Positions 8,946 through 19,169 of a DNA stretch of 64,000 bases are shown here, piece after piece. How positions within the stretch are numbered: position 1 is the stretch's first letter; every line of letters starts with the position of its first letter. The DNA is from Firmicutes bacterium UBA6806 (GTDB lineage: Bacteria > Bacillota > Clostridia > Peptostreptococcales > Acidaminobacteraceae). Both the position numbers and the translations under genes were made by a program. Where the stretch lies: contig DKFC01000071.1 in assembly GCA_002452745.1 (NCBI GenBank), forward strand, positions 1 through 64,000, written 5' to 3'. The notes under the pieces are model-generated. The model searched no databases, was not told the DNA's origin, and worked only from the letters and a program-made list of their open reading frames with translations.

Positions 8946-10193
8946 TTATTCCAAATCCACCTGATCTTTTCGCTGTTTTGCCTTAAAGGTCTTCCATGCA
9001 TGAAGTCCAAGAGACAAGCCGATGACACCATAGGCGATAAACGTCCTAAAGTACTCACCCACTTGCGCATTGCCAAAGAGGTTTTTACCTGCCATTGGAG
9101 AGACGATGAAGAGGGTATGAAATAAGATGACCCCCAAAAGCGCCTGTCCCACAGTGGCTCTGGTGACAGAAGCCCCTCCAATTAGTAACGCCGCAATGGC
9201 AAAGGTGCTAATCTGAACGTGAGATCCATATGTGTTCAGTGTTCCAAGATTCTGTAAAAATATAATTTGCCCCCATGCTGCCAAGATCGTGGAGATGACA
9301 ATGGAGAGAATCCGTCTCTTTTCCACATTGATTCCCGACACGTGAGCAATGTGCTTATCTTGTCCAACCGTTCTAAAATCCTGTCCAACTTTCGTCTTAA
9401 AGATGACGATGTTGAAGAGGCCGATCAAAGCAATAAATAAAAAGGTCACCATTGGAATATCAAATTTCTTGTAGAAGTTGTTGGTTGCTGAAATGACAAT
9501 TGCCAAGACAATCATAGACAGGCACATGCCCAAGTAGTAATAGGCCTTTACCTTACTCACCCGCAGTTCTTTGCGCCTGGTCAAATAAATTGAAAGAGCA
9601 CCGCCTATGATGCCTAACAGTATCAGAAACACCGGGAGTTTCAAACTCCAAAGGCTATCAAGTGCGTACATGAGATTGCCCTTTAAATCAATTGTGTTAA
9701 CAATTCCCACCCCTCCTGGAATCAAGTAATCCTCATTTCCAATTGGGATAACCGTTCCTACTAAAAACAGAAAGAGCAATTGATAGAGTCCATTTGCGAA
9801 GAACCCCATAATCATAGAGGTTATCATCTCCTGACCCACGGTCTTGTTCAAAACTTTTCCTGTTATATAGCCAAAGAGCGCCGCTATTGGTGTGGAAACA
9901 ATAACGCAGATTAAAAATCCGCTGAATCCAGTCAATCCATAACTGATGCCAAATATCATGACAATTTGCGCCGCCATTGCACCAATAGTAATGCCAAAAT
10001 TCAGTCCCATCCCCGCTATAACTGGGATGATGAGAGAGAGGACGAGAAAGGAGTTCCTGCCGATTCTCGTAATCAGCTCCTTGGCAATGAAGGGCAGTGG
10101 CTGTTTGGAGGCAACAATTCCAAATATACATAGAAAGACAAATACAATGGTCACTATATTTTGCGTTAAGAAATCCTTAATCCTGCGATTCAT
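8946..10193 (-). CDS. ABC transporter permease, second subunit of the DUF3798 system
   Basis: A roughly 415-residue integral membrane permease of the branched-chain/simple-sugar family, with about ten hydrophobic segments and the conserved GLNFGITIGAMAAQ and GGASVTRATVGQ stretches. The ATG overlaps the TGA of the preceding permease by one base (TGATG), and a GGGGGG ribosome-binding site supports it; a GTG three bases earlier is an alternative. It is the last gene of the operon and would form a heterodimeric channel with its neighbour. Confidence 0.88.
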   Translation of the reverse strand: MNRRIKDFLTQNIVTIVFVFLCIFGIVASKQPLPFIAKELITRIGRNSFLVLSLIIPVIAGMGLNFGITIGAMAAQIVMIFGISYGLTGFSGFLICVIVSTPIAALFGYITGKVLNKTVGQEMITSMIMGFFANGLYQLLFLFLVGTVIPIGNEDYLIPGGVGIVNTIDLKGNLMYALDSLWSLKLPVFLILLGIIGGALSIYLTRRKELRVSKVKAYYYLGMCLSMIVLAIVISATNNFYKKFDIPMVTFLFIALIGLFNIVIFKTKVGQDFRTVGQDKHIAHVSGINVEKRRILSIVISTILAAWGQIIFLQNLGTLNTYGSHVQISTFAIAALLIGGASVTRATVGQALLGVILFHTLFIVSPMAGKNLFGNAQVGEYFRTFIAYGVIGLSLGLHAWKTFKAKQRKDQVDLE

Positions 10194-11233
10194 CACTGTC
10201 CACCCCCCGCTTTAGTCAATGCATATAAGATGATGCCATACTGTACGATGACCCGCATGACCTCTGAGAGATTTCCCTGAGGAAAGATGACATTTGCCAC
10301 TGGCAATGCCACTAGCAACAGCCCTTGAAATATGAAAACGCCAAAAATAACATGCACAATTTTTGCATTATTGGCAGAAGCACCTCCTAAGAGTATCGCC
10401 GCAACGGCACCAAATCCCATCATCAAAGGTGCTGTATATAGCTGAAAGAATCCATAACTCTGTGCATAGACGATGATGCCGATTGCACCTAGCGATGTGG
10501 AGAGAATAGTTGCCGCAAGCCGGCTTCTGTCCACGTCAATCCCAGATGCCTTGGCAAATTTGTTATTGCTCCCAGTTGCCTTGATGGCCAATCCCACTTT
10601 ACTTCTCAAAAATAGATGCACAATAAAGCACACGGCGAAGAAAAATAAAAGCAATCCAGTCGGAACAGACAAATCGCCCACTTTAAAGCTCAAAAAATTG
10701 TTGAGTACTTTGTCATAATAGTCAGTGAGCGCAATGGTTGTTCTAAGCCCTTGCCCAATGGGCCATCTGATAGAGTCTGATTTAAATGGCAGTATAAGCC
10801 AACCGATGCACATCAGCGATACCACTGAAAAGCCAACATATGTCCCCACCATCATCTCGGAACCTTTGACTCGATTGAGCAACTTTCCATAAAGATAACC
10901 TGCAATCATAGAAATCGGTATGGAGGCCAGCACGGCTACAATAAACCCAGCAATCCCAGTCAGTTTCAGCTCTATACTGATAAGGCCCCCTATAATCCCG
11001 CAGATAATCCCCAGGGGGAGACCAAAGTTGAGTCCAGTCCCTGCCAGAATTCCAGGCACCATAGCTAAGACTAAAATCCCATTCATGCCCATCCTCACCA
11101 AGTTATCCGATAAAAGCGATGGCACGTTTAATTTCAGCACATAGGCGGCAACGTAAATCACCACTAAAAGCGATACGATGATGATTCTGGGAATTCCTAT
11201 GTTTTTAATCGCATGTCGCAATTTCTCTTTCAT
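10193..11233 (-). CDS. ABC transporter permease, first subunit of the DUF3798 system
   Basis: A 346-residue hydrophobic permease with GTGLNFGLPLGIICG and LGGASANNAKIVHVIFG, homologous to its downstream partner and to ribose/BMP-type permeases. The start overlaps the stop of the ATPase gene by four bases (ATGA), with a GAGGAGGT ribosome-binding site. This indicates tight translational coupling within the operon. Confidence 0.88.
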   Translation of the reverse strand: MKEKLRHAIKNIGIPRIIIVSLLVVIYVAAYVLKLNVPSLLSDNLVRMGMNGILVLAMVPGILAGTGLNFGLPLGIICGIIGGLISIELKLTGIAGFIVAVLASIPISMIAGYLYGKLLNRVKGSEMMVGTYVGFSVVSLMCIGWLILPFKSDSIRWPIGQGLRTTIALTDYYDKVLNNFLSFKVGDLSVPTGLLLFFFAVCFIVHLFLRSKVGLAIKATGSNNKFAKASGIDVDRSRLAATILSTSLGAIGIIVYAQSYGFFQLYTAPLMMGFGAVAAILLGGASANNAKIVHVIFGVFIFQGLLLVALPVANVIFPQGNLSEVMRVIVQYGIILYALTKAGGGQ

Positions 11234-12828
11234 GCTCTTACCTCCTCTGAGACATCTGTCTTGCCTGACATGAGCAGTCCAAACTTGGCATCAGAGTCGT
11301 CTGGTTTCAAGATTCCCGCCAGTTTTCCCTCAGAAATAATGGCAATTCTATCACAAATAGCCCTGAGTTCACTGAGCTCGCTGGAAGTCATGATGATGGT
11401 TGTGTTCTTTTCTCGATTGAGCTTTACAAGAGCATCCAACACCAATTTTTTTGCACCGATGTCGATCCCCCTTGTGGGTTCCGATACCAAGAGAATCTCT
11501 GGTTCAAGAGTAAGCGCTCTCGCAAGGCAAACCTTCTGCTGGTTGCCACCGCTGAGACGTCTAGTGGTCTGATCTGCCCCAGTGCACCGAATATCAAACA
11601 GCTCAATCATGCTGTTGGCATGTTCTAAAATGGCCTCTTGATTCATTTGACTGAACAGCCCATAGGATTTTAAAAACTTGCCATTTACTTGAATAGAGGT
11701 AATGGCTATGTTTAAATCTATGGCATCGTCCAATAAGAGCCCCACGCCCTTTCTGTCCTCTGATACGAAGGCAAGCTTTTGTTTGAGCGACATCATCGGA
11801 TGATTCAGAATCATGGTTTTCCCATTTAATAGCGCTTCACCAGAGGCTGGATAAAGTCCCATCAGGCCATTGGCGATTCCAACTTTACCCTGTCCAGCCA
11901 ATCCGCCAATCCCTATGATTTCCCCTTTATAAATATCTAGGTCAATGCCCTTCACCAGTTCCCCAGGCATTCCCACTTTAAATTGCTTCAGCTCCAATAT
12001 TCGGTCGCCCTCTTCAACTTTTCGAACAGTTTCATTGCTTCTAAGCTGTTCTATCTTCCTGCCCACCATCAGTTCCGCAAGCTCCAGAATATTGGTATCT
12101 CTCGTCGCCTTGGTTTCGACCAGCATCCCATCTCTGAGAATCGTCACCTGCTCTGTACAGGCCATGACTTCATCCAGTCTATGGGTGATAAAAATAATGG
12201 AGATTCCCTGTGACGCAATTTGCCTCATTGCCTTGATGAGGTTTTCAGCTTCACTTTCGGTCAAAACTGCCGTGGGTTCATCAAAAACCAGCACTCTGAC
12301 ATTCTCCTTGTCAATTTCTCTGGCAATTTCAATGAACTGCATGTATCCAACCGGAAGCCCTTCAACCTTAACGTATTCATCTATGTTGATCTCCAATAGG
12401 TCGAGTGCCTTCCTAGCATCTCGATTCATTGTTTTTACATCCAATGTTTCTAAGTCTTTCCCCAGAATTTTGCTGACAGGATTGCCCTTTGTCACTTCTC
12501 TATTTAGTTTTATGTTTTCAGCAACAGTATATCCCGGAATCAGCATAAATTCCTGATGAACCATGCCAATGCCAAGTTCCATAGCCCTTTCAGGCGAATG
12601 AATATCCACTTTCTCTCCATCGAGGTAGATTTCACCCTGATATCCACCAGTTGTATGAATCACTGGCATTCCAAATAAAATGTTCATAAGTGTGGATTTA
12701 CCAGCACCATTCTCCCCCAGCAGTGAGACGATTTCCCCCTTTTTAACTGAAAACCCCACTTTATTCAGAACTTGATTTTCTCCATAAAATTTTGATATGT
12801 CCTTTAGTTCGAGTAGAACTTCTCCCAA
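11230..12828 (-). CDS. duplicated-domain ABC ATPase of the DUF3798 importer
   Basis: About 532 residues with two fused ABC ATPase domains, as in simple-sugar and BMP-type importers. The first has Walker A GENGAGKST and VFDEPTAVLTE. The second has the signature LSGGNQQKVCLARAL and SEPTRGIDIGAK, and its Walker A region is degenerate (GIGGLAGQGKVG), as is usual in this family. I prefer a TTG start at 12828, six to eight bases after AAGGGGTG. The GTG at 12837 overlaps that ribosome-binding site. Confidence 0.9.
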   Translation of the reverse strand: MGEVLLELKDISKFYGENQVLNKVGFSVKKGEIVSLLGENGAGKSTLMNILFGMPVIHTTGGYQGEIYLDGEKVDIHSPERAMELGIGMVHQEFMLIPGYTVAENIKLNREVTKGNPVSKILGKDLETLDVKTMNRDARKALDLLEINIDEYVKVEGLPVGYMQFIEIAREIDKENVRVLVFDEPTAVLTESEAENLIKAMRQIASQGISIIFITHRLDEVMACTEQVTILRDGMLVETKATRDTNILELAELMVGRKIEQLRSNETVRKVEEGDRILELKQFKVGMPGELVKGIDLDIYKGEIIGIGGLAGQGKVGIANGLMGLYPASGEALLNGKTMILNHPMMSLKQKLAFVSEDRKGVGLLLDDAIDLNIAITSIQVNGKFLKSYGLFSQMNQEAILEHANSMIELFDIRCTGADQTTRRLSGGNQQKVCLARALTLEPEILLVSEPTRGIDIGAKKLVLDALVKLNREKNTTIIMTSSELSELRAICDRIAIISEGKLAGILKPDDSDAKFGLLMSGKTDVSEEVRA

Positions 12829-12851
12829 AGATTTCACCCCTTAACTTCTAT

Positions 12852-12889
12852 AAAAAAGGCTGTCGGCTTGGTAACAGACAACCTTTTTT
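12852..12889 (-). terminator. intra-operon terminator after the binding-protein gene
   Basis: On the minus strand AAAAAAGGTTGTC pairs with GACAGCCTTTTTT (one G-T wobble) around a 12-nt loop. It lies between the binding-protein gene and the ATPase gene. It is therefore likely to be a leaky terminator that makes the binding protein more abundant than the membrane components. Confidence 0.75.
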
Positions 12890-12922
12890 GATGATTAGAT
12901 TCTTTATTCTCTATGGATGTCA

Positions 12923-14131
12923 CTAGAAAGTGATATAGTCAGACAACAGGAGAAGGAAATTGTCATAAGATGTTCCGCCTTCTTCAAGAGTGGTCAATTT
13001 GATTTGAACACCCGAATAGTCAGAGAACAGTTTTTCCATATACGCCTTGTCTACTTTGCCATTTGTCTTGCCTTGTCCATAAGCGATTGCATATTCCACG
13101 CCAGATTCTACGAACATCATGTTGACCGGCACAGGCCATGTTGAAAATCTGCCAGTTCCACCTTTTTCAGCTATTTTTGATGAAATTTGTTCGATAACAT
13201 AGTCTACATCGCCTTGTTTTTCTTCAGGGATGCTAATTCCAAGTGCCCCTGGATATCCGTGATATGGAGATGGACAACACTGTTGCGCCAAGATGCCACC
13301 ATTTTCCAGTGAGGATTTAATCAATGGCTCTTGCATAGAACAGTTCGTCGAGAAGAAACAAGTTTCTTCGCCATACTCAGCGATTTTTCTAGGAACGTCT
13401 TCCAAAATAAATTGTTGTGCGCCTGGAACACCTGCATCTCCAGTAGGGTCTGGTGCAGTGGCATCTATGAAGGTCATCCCTCTTGCCTCACACTCTTCTT
13501 TGAAGATTTCACGTCTTGCAGCCAACAGTGGATAAGACATATGTCTTGGGAAGGAGTAGTGAACAAATGTCGTTGCGCCTAATTTTTGAGCTTGTTCAAT
13601 AATAGTCGTTCCCATGCCCAGCTCATCACCTTGAAGCACGATGTCTGCCTTAGGTGAAATCGTATCTGGTGCTTCTCCTGGTACAGCCGCTAAAATCAAG
13701 ATGTCATCTCTAAATTCTCTGACTTTGTCTATAGCAGCTGATGTCCCTGGAACAGCTTGACAAATGACGATTGCCTTGACCTCAGGATCATTTGCAATAC
13801 TTAAAATATTGGAAATTGTGGTTTCTTGTTCGTCCATAAATTTATCTGGGTACGTTTGTAGAATAACTTGTTCCCCATATTTTCTCTTGACAGCTTCTGC
13901 CGCACGGTATTCTTCTTCTCCCTGAGAAACCGTTCCTGTCACAACGCCGATTTTAAATCCAAGATCCACGCCTGAAGTCCCTAAATCCTTTGATGAAGCA
14001 GATTCCTGAGGTGCATTTGTTGCCTCCGAAGAATCTGATGGTGTTCCTGCCTCTTGACTTGGAGCACTTGAACACCCTGCAAGTGATAAAATCAACATCA
14101 GGGTCAACAGCATCGCTAAAACTCTTTTCAT
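12923..14131 (-). CDS. DUF3798 substrate-binding lipoprotein
   Basis: 402 residues. A lipoprotein signal peptide with lipobox LSLAGC (Cys20) is followed by a Ser/Ala/Thr-rich linker to about residue 50. The periplasmic-binding-like fold begins at FKIGVVTGTVSQGEEEYRAA. The sequence fits the DUF3798 family, which accompanies ABC importers of the BMP/sugar type; the ligand is not established as far as I know. A GGGGG ribosome-binding site precedes the ATG. It is the first gene of the four-gene importer operon. Confidence 0.85.
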   Translation of the reverse strand: MKRVLAMLLTLMLILSLAGCSSAPSQEAGTPSDSSEATNAPQESASSKDLGTSGVDLGFKIGVVTGTVSQGEEEYRAAEAVKRKYGEQVILQTYPDKFMDEQETTISNILSIANDPEVKAIVICQAVPGTSAAIDKVREFRDDILILAAVPGEAPDTISPKADIVLQGDELGMGTTIIEQAQKLGATTFVHYSFPRHMSYPLLAARREIFKEECEARGMTFIDATAPDPTGDAGVPGAQQFILEDVPRKIAEYGEETCFFSTNCSMQEPLIKSSLENGGILAQQCCPSPYHGYPGALGISIPEEKQGDVDYVIEQISSKIAEKGGTGRFSTWPVPVNMMFVESGVEYAIAYGQGKTNGKVDKAYMEKLFSDYSGVQIKLTTLEEGGTSYDNFLLLLSDYITF

Positions 14132-14307
14132 TTCGTAATCCCCCTTTTAGAATTGATAGATTTCCCTGAAACCCATGTCACGGATTATCTATTCACAAGG
14201 TATATTCTCTGAATATTCTGAAATTCCTCTATCCATAATTTAACTTTTACTGTATAAATTTATTTATGCGGTAGACATAATTTTGGCTTATTGTAAAATA
14301 AATACAA

Positions 14308-14337
14308 CAAAAAAACGCCTATCCGAAGATAAACGTC
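14308..14337 (-). terminator. terminator after the B3/4-domain gene
   Basis: On the minus strand a 9-bp stem (ACGTTTATC with GATAGGCGT, two G-T wobbles) closes a TTCG tetraloop and is followed by seven T. It separates the B3/4 and HD-GYP transcript from the DUF3798 operon. Confidence 0.78.
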
Positions 14338-14415
14338 TTTTGTTCATAAATTATTTAAATATTTTTAACAAAATTGTACTTTTTTCTATACTTGTTGTGG
14401 CAGCGTTTTGTCCCG

Positions 14416-15099
14416 CTATAAAATTTCTCTATACCCTTTAGATGAGACAATGCCCATTTTCATACCAGATACCGTCGCATACGTCTCAAATAATTGCTTT
14501 GCAAAGTGCAAATGTTCTTCCAACACTTCACTTTCGTTAAAGGAAATAATGTTCAAAATCATGTGCTGTGTCGTCTCAGTCACTGCTGTTCCCTTGGAAT
14601 CGGCAGTTGTTGAGCCAAACGCCCCTTTTATATCTTTGAAAATCGGAAGACTTTCCAAATTCATCTCCTGATTGCCGATATTTAGATACTGCTCCCCCTC
14701 ACTTCCATAGGTAAACGTCAACTCACCCTCTAAAAGTCCCAAATCATATGTCCCCACAGAATTCATACTCTTGACAGAAACCCAGTTGGATAGATCCACA
14801 ACATTGTTAATCCAGTCGATTCCCTCTCCTTTGGTAACTCGCCTTAGTAGTTTCTCGCTGGATACTCTGTACCTAGTGGGATCTTTTCCAAGAACTCTGT
14901 AGGCCTTTCTAGATGCCATGATGTTTTCCTGTTTGCTGATATCTGCAGTGGGCAGATTAGAACGCATTTCATTCAAGAAGGCCAACATATCCTGTTTTAA
15001 AGCCTCGTTGCTTGCTTCCACTTTTACTTCTGCTTCAAGAACCCCCAATCGAATCCCCGAAACCTTATCTAAAAATGCCCTGTCAATTTTAACGTTCAT
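14416..15099 (-). CDS. B3/B4 tRNA-binding-domain protein
   Basis: About 227 residues from the ATG at 15099. The sequence resembles the free-standing B3/4 domain of phenylalanyl-tRNA synthetase beta (YRVLGKDPTRYRVSSEKLLRR, then DLSNWVSVKSMNSVGTYDL). Such proteins are suspected to act in tRNA quality control or amino-acid-related chemistry. An in-frame extension further upstream runs through the preceding gene and lacks a start signal. The ribosome-binding site GAGGATAG overlaps the stop codon of the HD-GYP gene, indicating coupling. Confidence 0.8.
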   Translation of the reverse strand: MNVKIDRAFLDKVSGIRLGVLEAEVKVEASNEALKQDMLAFLNEMRSNLPTADISKQENIMASRKAYRVLGKDPTRYRVSSEKLLRRVTKGEGIDWINNVVDLSNWVSVKSMNSVGTYDLGLLEGELTFTYGSEGEQYLNIGNQEMNLESLPIFKDIKGAFGSTTADSKGTAVTETTQHMILNIISFNESEVLEEHLHFAKQLFETYATVSGMKMGIVSSKGYREIL

Positions 15100-15103
15100 T
15101 TCA

Positions 15104-17635
15104 CTATCCTCGCTCTGCTGTTTCAATAAACTCGATAAATTGCTCGACGATTTCAGCATCAAACTGAATGCCTGAAACCCTTCGAAGTTCTGTAAACGCC
15201 TCGCCATATGTCATGGCCTTGCGATAAGTTCGATCACTGGTCATGGCATCGAATGCATCTATGACGGTTACAATTCTGGAAAGATAAGGAATCTGACGTC
15301 CTTTAAGCCCTTTGGGATATCCCGTTCCATCCCAGCTTTCATGATGCGCCAAAACATACTCGGCGATTTCCCCCATCTCGTTCACCGTGCTGAGTATTCG
15401 GTATCCAATGGCCGGGTGTTTTTGCATTTCAGCGTATTCTTCTGAACTGAGTTTGCCTTCCTTATTGAGAATCTTTTCTTCAATGGCAATTTTGCCAACA
15501 TCGTGCAATAGCCCAATTGTCTTGAGCTCATTCACTTCTCTATCTGAGAGTTTCAACGCTTTTCCAAATCCATAGCCCAATTCGCTGACGCGCTTGCTGT
15601 GTTGTTCTTCTCGCTTGTTCTTTTCGTGAAGGGTGTTGACAATGGTGTAAATAGCCTTGCCCCTTACACTTGGCCCTTCTGACAGCTTTCGCTTGTTTAG
15701 GTAGTCCTCTGCCATTTTAAACGCCGATGCGTAGGTGTCCTCAGTGCTCTTTACAATGGCATATCCAATTGACACGGAAATCGCCACTTCGTCCACTCTA
15801 ATTTGATTGCAACTTTCCACCAGTTTTTTAGAGTATTTTTCCATACACGCATCATCACAATTCACCATGAGTACAGAAAATTCATCACCGCCCATTCTTG
15901 CCAAGATATCTTGTTCAGATGAAATGGACTTCATCCTATCAGCAATTTCTCTGAGCAGGCCATCTCCCGCTTTATGTCCAAATGCGTCATTGACGAGTTT
16001 CAATCCATTTACGTCCAGCGTCAACAGCCCTATTGGGAGATTTTTCTTAATCTTGATGTCCTCCATCAACTGTTCAAAATGCCCTCTGTTATAAAGCCCG
16101 GTCAACTCGTCATGTGTACTGATGAACGCAAGGTGTTCCTCACGTTCTTTGCGCTCTGATATGTCGCTATAAATTCCATAGCCACCAATCATAACGCCTT
16201 GATGGGTCATTGGAACGCCTTGAACATTCACTTGTCTAGGGACGCCACCTTTTCCATAGCGAACAGCCTCAAATCGAATTAGTTCACCATCAAAGACCCT
16301 TGTTGTAATGGCCTCGGCTTCTTCACGATTTTGCGGACTTGTCACCACATGATCCAAATTAAGTCCCGCTATTTCCCTGAGTTCATATCCAAATAAAATC
16401 GTGAAGCTGTCGTTGATGTCCAAGACCCTATGATTCTGGTCGAACATTACAATAGCATCTTGTGCATTTCTGAAAAGTGCCTCGAAACTCTGTTTTTGTC
16501 TTGTCACTTCCTGCTCGGTGGCTACCAGCTGTCCATAAGTTGCCTCTAGTTCTTCATTGAGTGCCAAGAGTTCATCTCTGTCGTCGTTGAGCTCTCTGAC
16601 CTGTTCAAAGATTCGCTCGAGCATATGATTGATTTTACCAGACAATTTTCCCAACGCTTGGTTTGAAGACAATTCAATCCGCTGATGATCGTGCTTGTTA
16701 AAATCTATCCTTTCAACTTGCTCTTCAAATTCCAAAAGGGGCTTTGTTATCACAGCTCTCATAATCATAACCAGTATGAAAAAAGCACCTGCCGTACCCG
16801 CGCTGAGCAACAACGAAAAGAGCTGAAGCCTCACCAGACCGTCACTGTAACTTTGAAGCGGAGTATAGGAGATCAACGTCCACCCTAAATCCATCAATTT
16901 ATGATAGTGAAAATACCCCTTTGTCTTCCCGAATTTTTTTTCGGACATGCCATAGGCTTCGTCCCCTCTTGCCTCATACCATTTCATCATGGTTTCATAA
17001 GGGTCAGTCTGTGCCTCGAAGTGATTGAGTTCCAACATTTTTTCATCGTTTGAACTCATGAGATATGTGATGCTGTCCCCAAGCTCCTCGTTGTCATCCA
17101 GTATGCCCTTGAGGTCATCCAGCGACATCTCTCCAGAAACAACGCCTAAGAGTGTCCCATCATCGCTTTTGACGGGGAAGACAATGGCCACCATATAGTT
17201 TTCACCATCTTCTGATAAGAAGGGCGCTGTCACCTTAATATCATTTTCACCAGCTGCTTTTATAAGCTGACCTCTCTGCGCCACATCGTTTAAAGATTCC
17301 CCTTCTGCGCCGATAATTCGATTATCAGCCGTGACATAGTACAGCTTTTTGAAAATAGGATGCCGCTCCATTCTATACGTGAGCATCCAGGCGATATCAT
17401 CTTCCACAAAGGGCGAGTTACTGATAAAATCCCGTGCTCCTGAAATAACAGCTTCATTTTCCTCGACCCATTTTTGAATTTTGAGATGCATTAAGTCCAC
17501 TGAAAGTGTCGCACCGTGTTTCACTTCTTCGTTGAGAACCATCCCAGCATCTTTAAACTGAAGATTAAAAAACAGCAGGACGATTAAAAGCAATCCCACG
17601 TAAATAATATTCATCCCTCTAATTATGCGATTCAT
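15104..17635 (-). CDS. Cache-PAS-GGDEF-HD-GYP bifunctional cyclic-di-GMP signalling protein
   Basis: 843 residues. One membrane helix near the N terminus (about 12-26), an extracellular Cache-like sensor (about 35-270), a second helix (about 275-300), a coiled coil, a PAS domain (about 385-505), a GGDEF domain with intact MGGDEFSVL, and a C-terminal HD-GYP domain with LLHDVGKIAIEEKIL and HHESWDGTGYPKGL. Both catalytic signatures are complete, so it could make and hydrolyse cyclic-di-GMP in response to an external ligand. GGAG ribosome-binding site. The B3/4 gene follows after 4 bp. Confidence 0.92.
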   Translation of the reverse strand: MNRIIRGMNIIYVGLLLIVLLFFNLQFKDAGMVLNEEVKHGATLSVDLMHLKIQKWVEENEAVISGARDFISNSPFVEDDIAWMLTYRMERHPIFKKLYYVTADNRIIGAEGESLNDVAQRGQLIKAAGENDIKVTAPFLSEDGENYMVAIVFPVKSDDGTLLGVVSGEMSLDDLKGILDDNEELGDSITYLMSSNDEKMLELNHFEAQTDPYETMMKWYEARGDEAYGMSEKKFGKTKGYFHYHKLMDLGWTLISYTPLQSYSDGLVRLQLFSLLLSAGTAGAFFILVMIMRAVITKPLLEFEEQVERIDFNKHDHQRIELSSNQALGKLSGKINHMLERIFEQVRELNDDRDELLALNEELEATYGQLVATEQEVTRQKQSFEALFRNAQDAIVMFDQNHRVLDINDSFTILFGYELREIAGLNLDHVVTSPQNREEAEAITTRVFDGELIRFEAVRYGKGGVPRQVNVQGVPMTHQGVMIGGYGIYSDISERKEREEHLAFISTHDELTGLYNRGHFEQLMEDIKIKKNLPIGLLTLDVNGLKLVNDAFGHKAGDGLLREIADRMKSISSEQDILARMGGDEFSVLMVNCDDACMEKYSKKLVESCNQIRVDEVAISVSIGYAIVKSTEDTYASAFKMAEDYLNKRKLSEGPSVRGKAIYTIVNTLHEKNKREEQHSKRVSELGYGFGKALKLSDREVNELKTIGLLHDVGKIAIEEKILNKEGKLSSEEYAEMQKHPAIGYRILSTVNEMGEIAEYVLAHHESWDGTGYPKGLKGRQIPYLSRIVTVIDAFDAMTSDRTYRKAMTYGEAFTELRRVSGIQFDAEIVEQFIEFIETAERG

Positions 17636-17806
17636 TCTTACTTTTCTCCATCAATCACTAAACAAACATCCCTTCAGCCGCCCTCAGTTGTATGTATAAA
17701 AGCGTATCCTCGATAGACGACTGAATGATTTTAACCCCACTATTTTATCTTATCACATCCTCAGGGGGAAGTATACGAAAAACGCTGTATTTCAATGTGT
17801 CAGACG

Positions 17807-17833
17807 AAAAAAAGCGGGGTTTTTCCCCGCCTT
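17807..17833 (-). terminator. terminator of the HD-GYP/LytTR/LytS transcript
   Basis: On the minus strand a 6-bp all-GC stem GCGGGG with AAAAA loop and CCCGC complement is followed by seven T. It lies just downstream of the HD-GYP gene ending at 17850. Confidence 0.85.
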
Positions 17834-17849
17834 TAACCACATTCTTTAT

Positions 17850-19091
17850 CTATTTGTTTGCACATTCCAAATCCAGAAAAGCCGCCACACATTTTGGTGA
17901 AAACTGACTGCCACTGTTTTTTATGAGCTCAAGACGAGCACTTTCCACAGACAAACTCTTTCGGTAAACCCGATCAGATCGCATGGCATCCCATGCATCT
18001 GCAATTGCAATGATTTGAGCCTCTAGTGGAATCTCGTCTCCCGACAGACCATCCGGGTATCCTGTTCCATCAAAATGCTCATGATGGTGCCTCACAATTT
18101 TGGAGATGCGTTTCAACGACTCTAGATTGCTGGTCATTTCGTATCCATATAGAGAGTGGTTTTTTATCTGCTCAAACTCATCTCTGGTCAAAGGAGTTTC
18201 CTTATTTAAAATGGCCTTGTCAACCCGTATCTTGCCAATGTCATGAACCATGCCGGCCCAGAATATTTCCTTTTGCCTTTCGAGATCTATCCCCACAGCT
18301 CTTGCCAGTGATTCAGAGATTTGGGCGACGTTTTCCGAATGCCCCTTTGTGTACTCGTCATAGTACTCCATAACCACCGTCAGAAGCATTGCAACTTCTC
18401 TGGTCATGCTCTTCTCTGTCTTTATGAGTTCACTGGTCTTGATCTCTACTAGGGATTCCAACATCTTCTTTTGATATTTGAGCTCGCTCTCAACCTGATA
18501 CGTCTCCCCAGCCTGTCTATAGAGAAGCCAGTTGACATAGAGTGCTGTACAGATAAATAAGAAAAGTGACATCCATGTCAAAAAGACATCATCTGCCAAA
18601 GTGCGCTCAAACGGTGTCAAAAAATATAAATACGTCAATACAGCTATGTAATAAATTCCCCATCGGGTGATCTTTTGACGTATAATGACTCCTGTGATAA
18701 ACAAGGCGATGACAAAGTCAAAGTAGGAGACTGCACTATGAGACTTATAGCCCAGCATAGAACTTCCCCATAGCAAAACTCCCGCTGTTGTCACCATCTG
18801 TAATGCCGCCATAATCCTGAATTTTGACGGAAAGTCAACGTCAGCAGTATCCACAATATTAATCGCCAAATAAATCAAAGTCGAGTAAATAAAGAACAGC
18901 CCGTTAATCCATTTGATCTCAGCTGCATCTCTCACGTAAAATGTAATTGCCAACATAGCCGCCTCTACAATTAACATAAAGGGAATCAGCATGGCAAGCC
19001 GCTCATGGCTCTCGTAAATTAGTGTCTCTTCAAACGAATGAAGCGTCATGTCGATATCATTGGACTTTGATTTTTCAATTTCTCTCACCAA
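17850..19091 (-). CDS. six-helix membrane HD-GYP phosphodiesterase
   Basis: 413 residues. The N-terminal half has about six membrane segments (roughly residues 35-190), then a short coiled coil, then an HD-GYP domain with WAGMVHDIGKIRVDKAIL and HHEHFDGTGYPDGLSG, all signature residues present. The start is TTG at 19091 or GTG at 19088, both after GAGAGGG. It follows the LytTR regulator by 78 bp on the same strand and probably shares its transcript, linking the LytS/LytTR pair to cyclic-di-GMP turnover. Confidence 0.88.
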   Translation of the reverse strand: MVREIEKSKSNDIDMTLHSFEETLIYESHERLAMLIPFMLIVEAAMLAITFYVRDAAEIKWINGLFFIYSTLIYLAINIVDTADVDFPSKFRIMAALQMVTTAGVLLWGSSMLGYKSHSAVSYFDFVIALFITGVIIRQKITRWGIYYIAVLTYLYFLTPFERTLADDVFLTWMSLFLFICTALYVNWLLYRQAGETYQVESELKYQKKMLESLVEIKTSELIKTEKSMTREVAMLLTVVMEYYDEYTKGHSENVAQISESLARAVGIDLERQKEIFWAGMVHDIGKIRVDKAILNKETPLTRDEFEQIKNHSLYGYEMTSNLESLKRISKIVRHHHEHFDGTGYPDGLSGDEIPLEAQIIAIADAWDAMRSDRVYRKSLSVESARLELIKNSGSQFSPKCVAAFLDLECANK

Positions 19092-19169
19092 ATCACGCCC
19101 TCTCTGAATTCTATACCCCTATTTTATAGAATCCAAAACGTCGATTTCATGTAAAGTTAAAGAAACACA

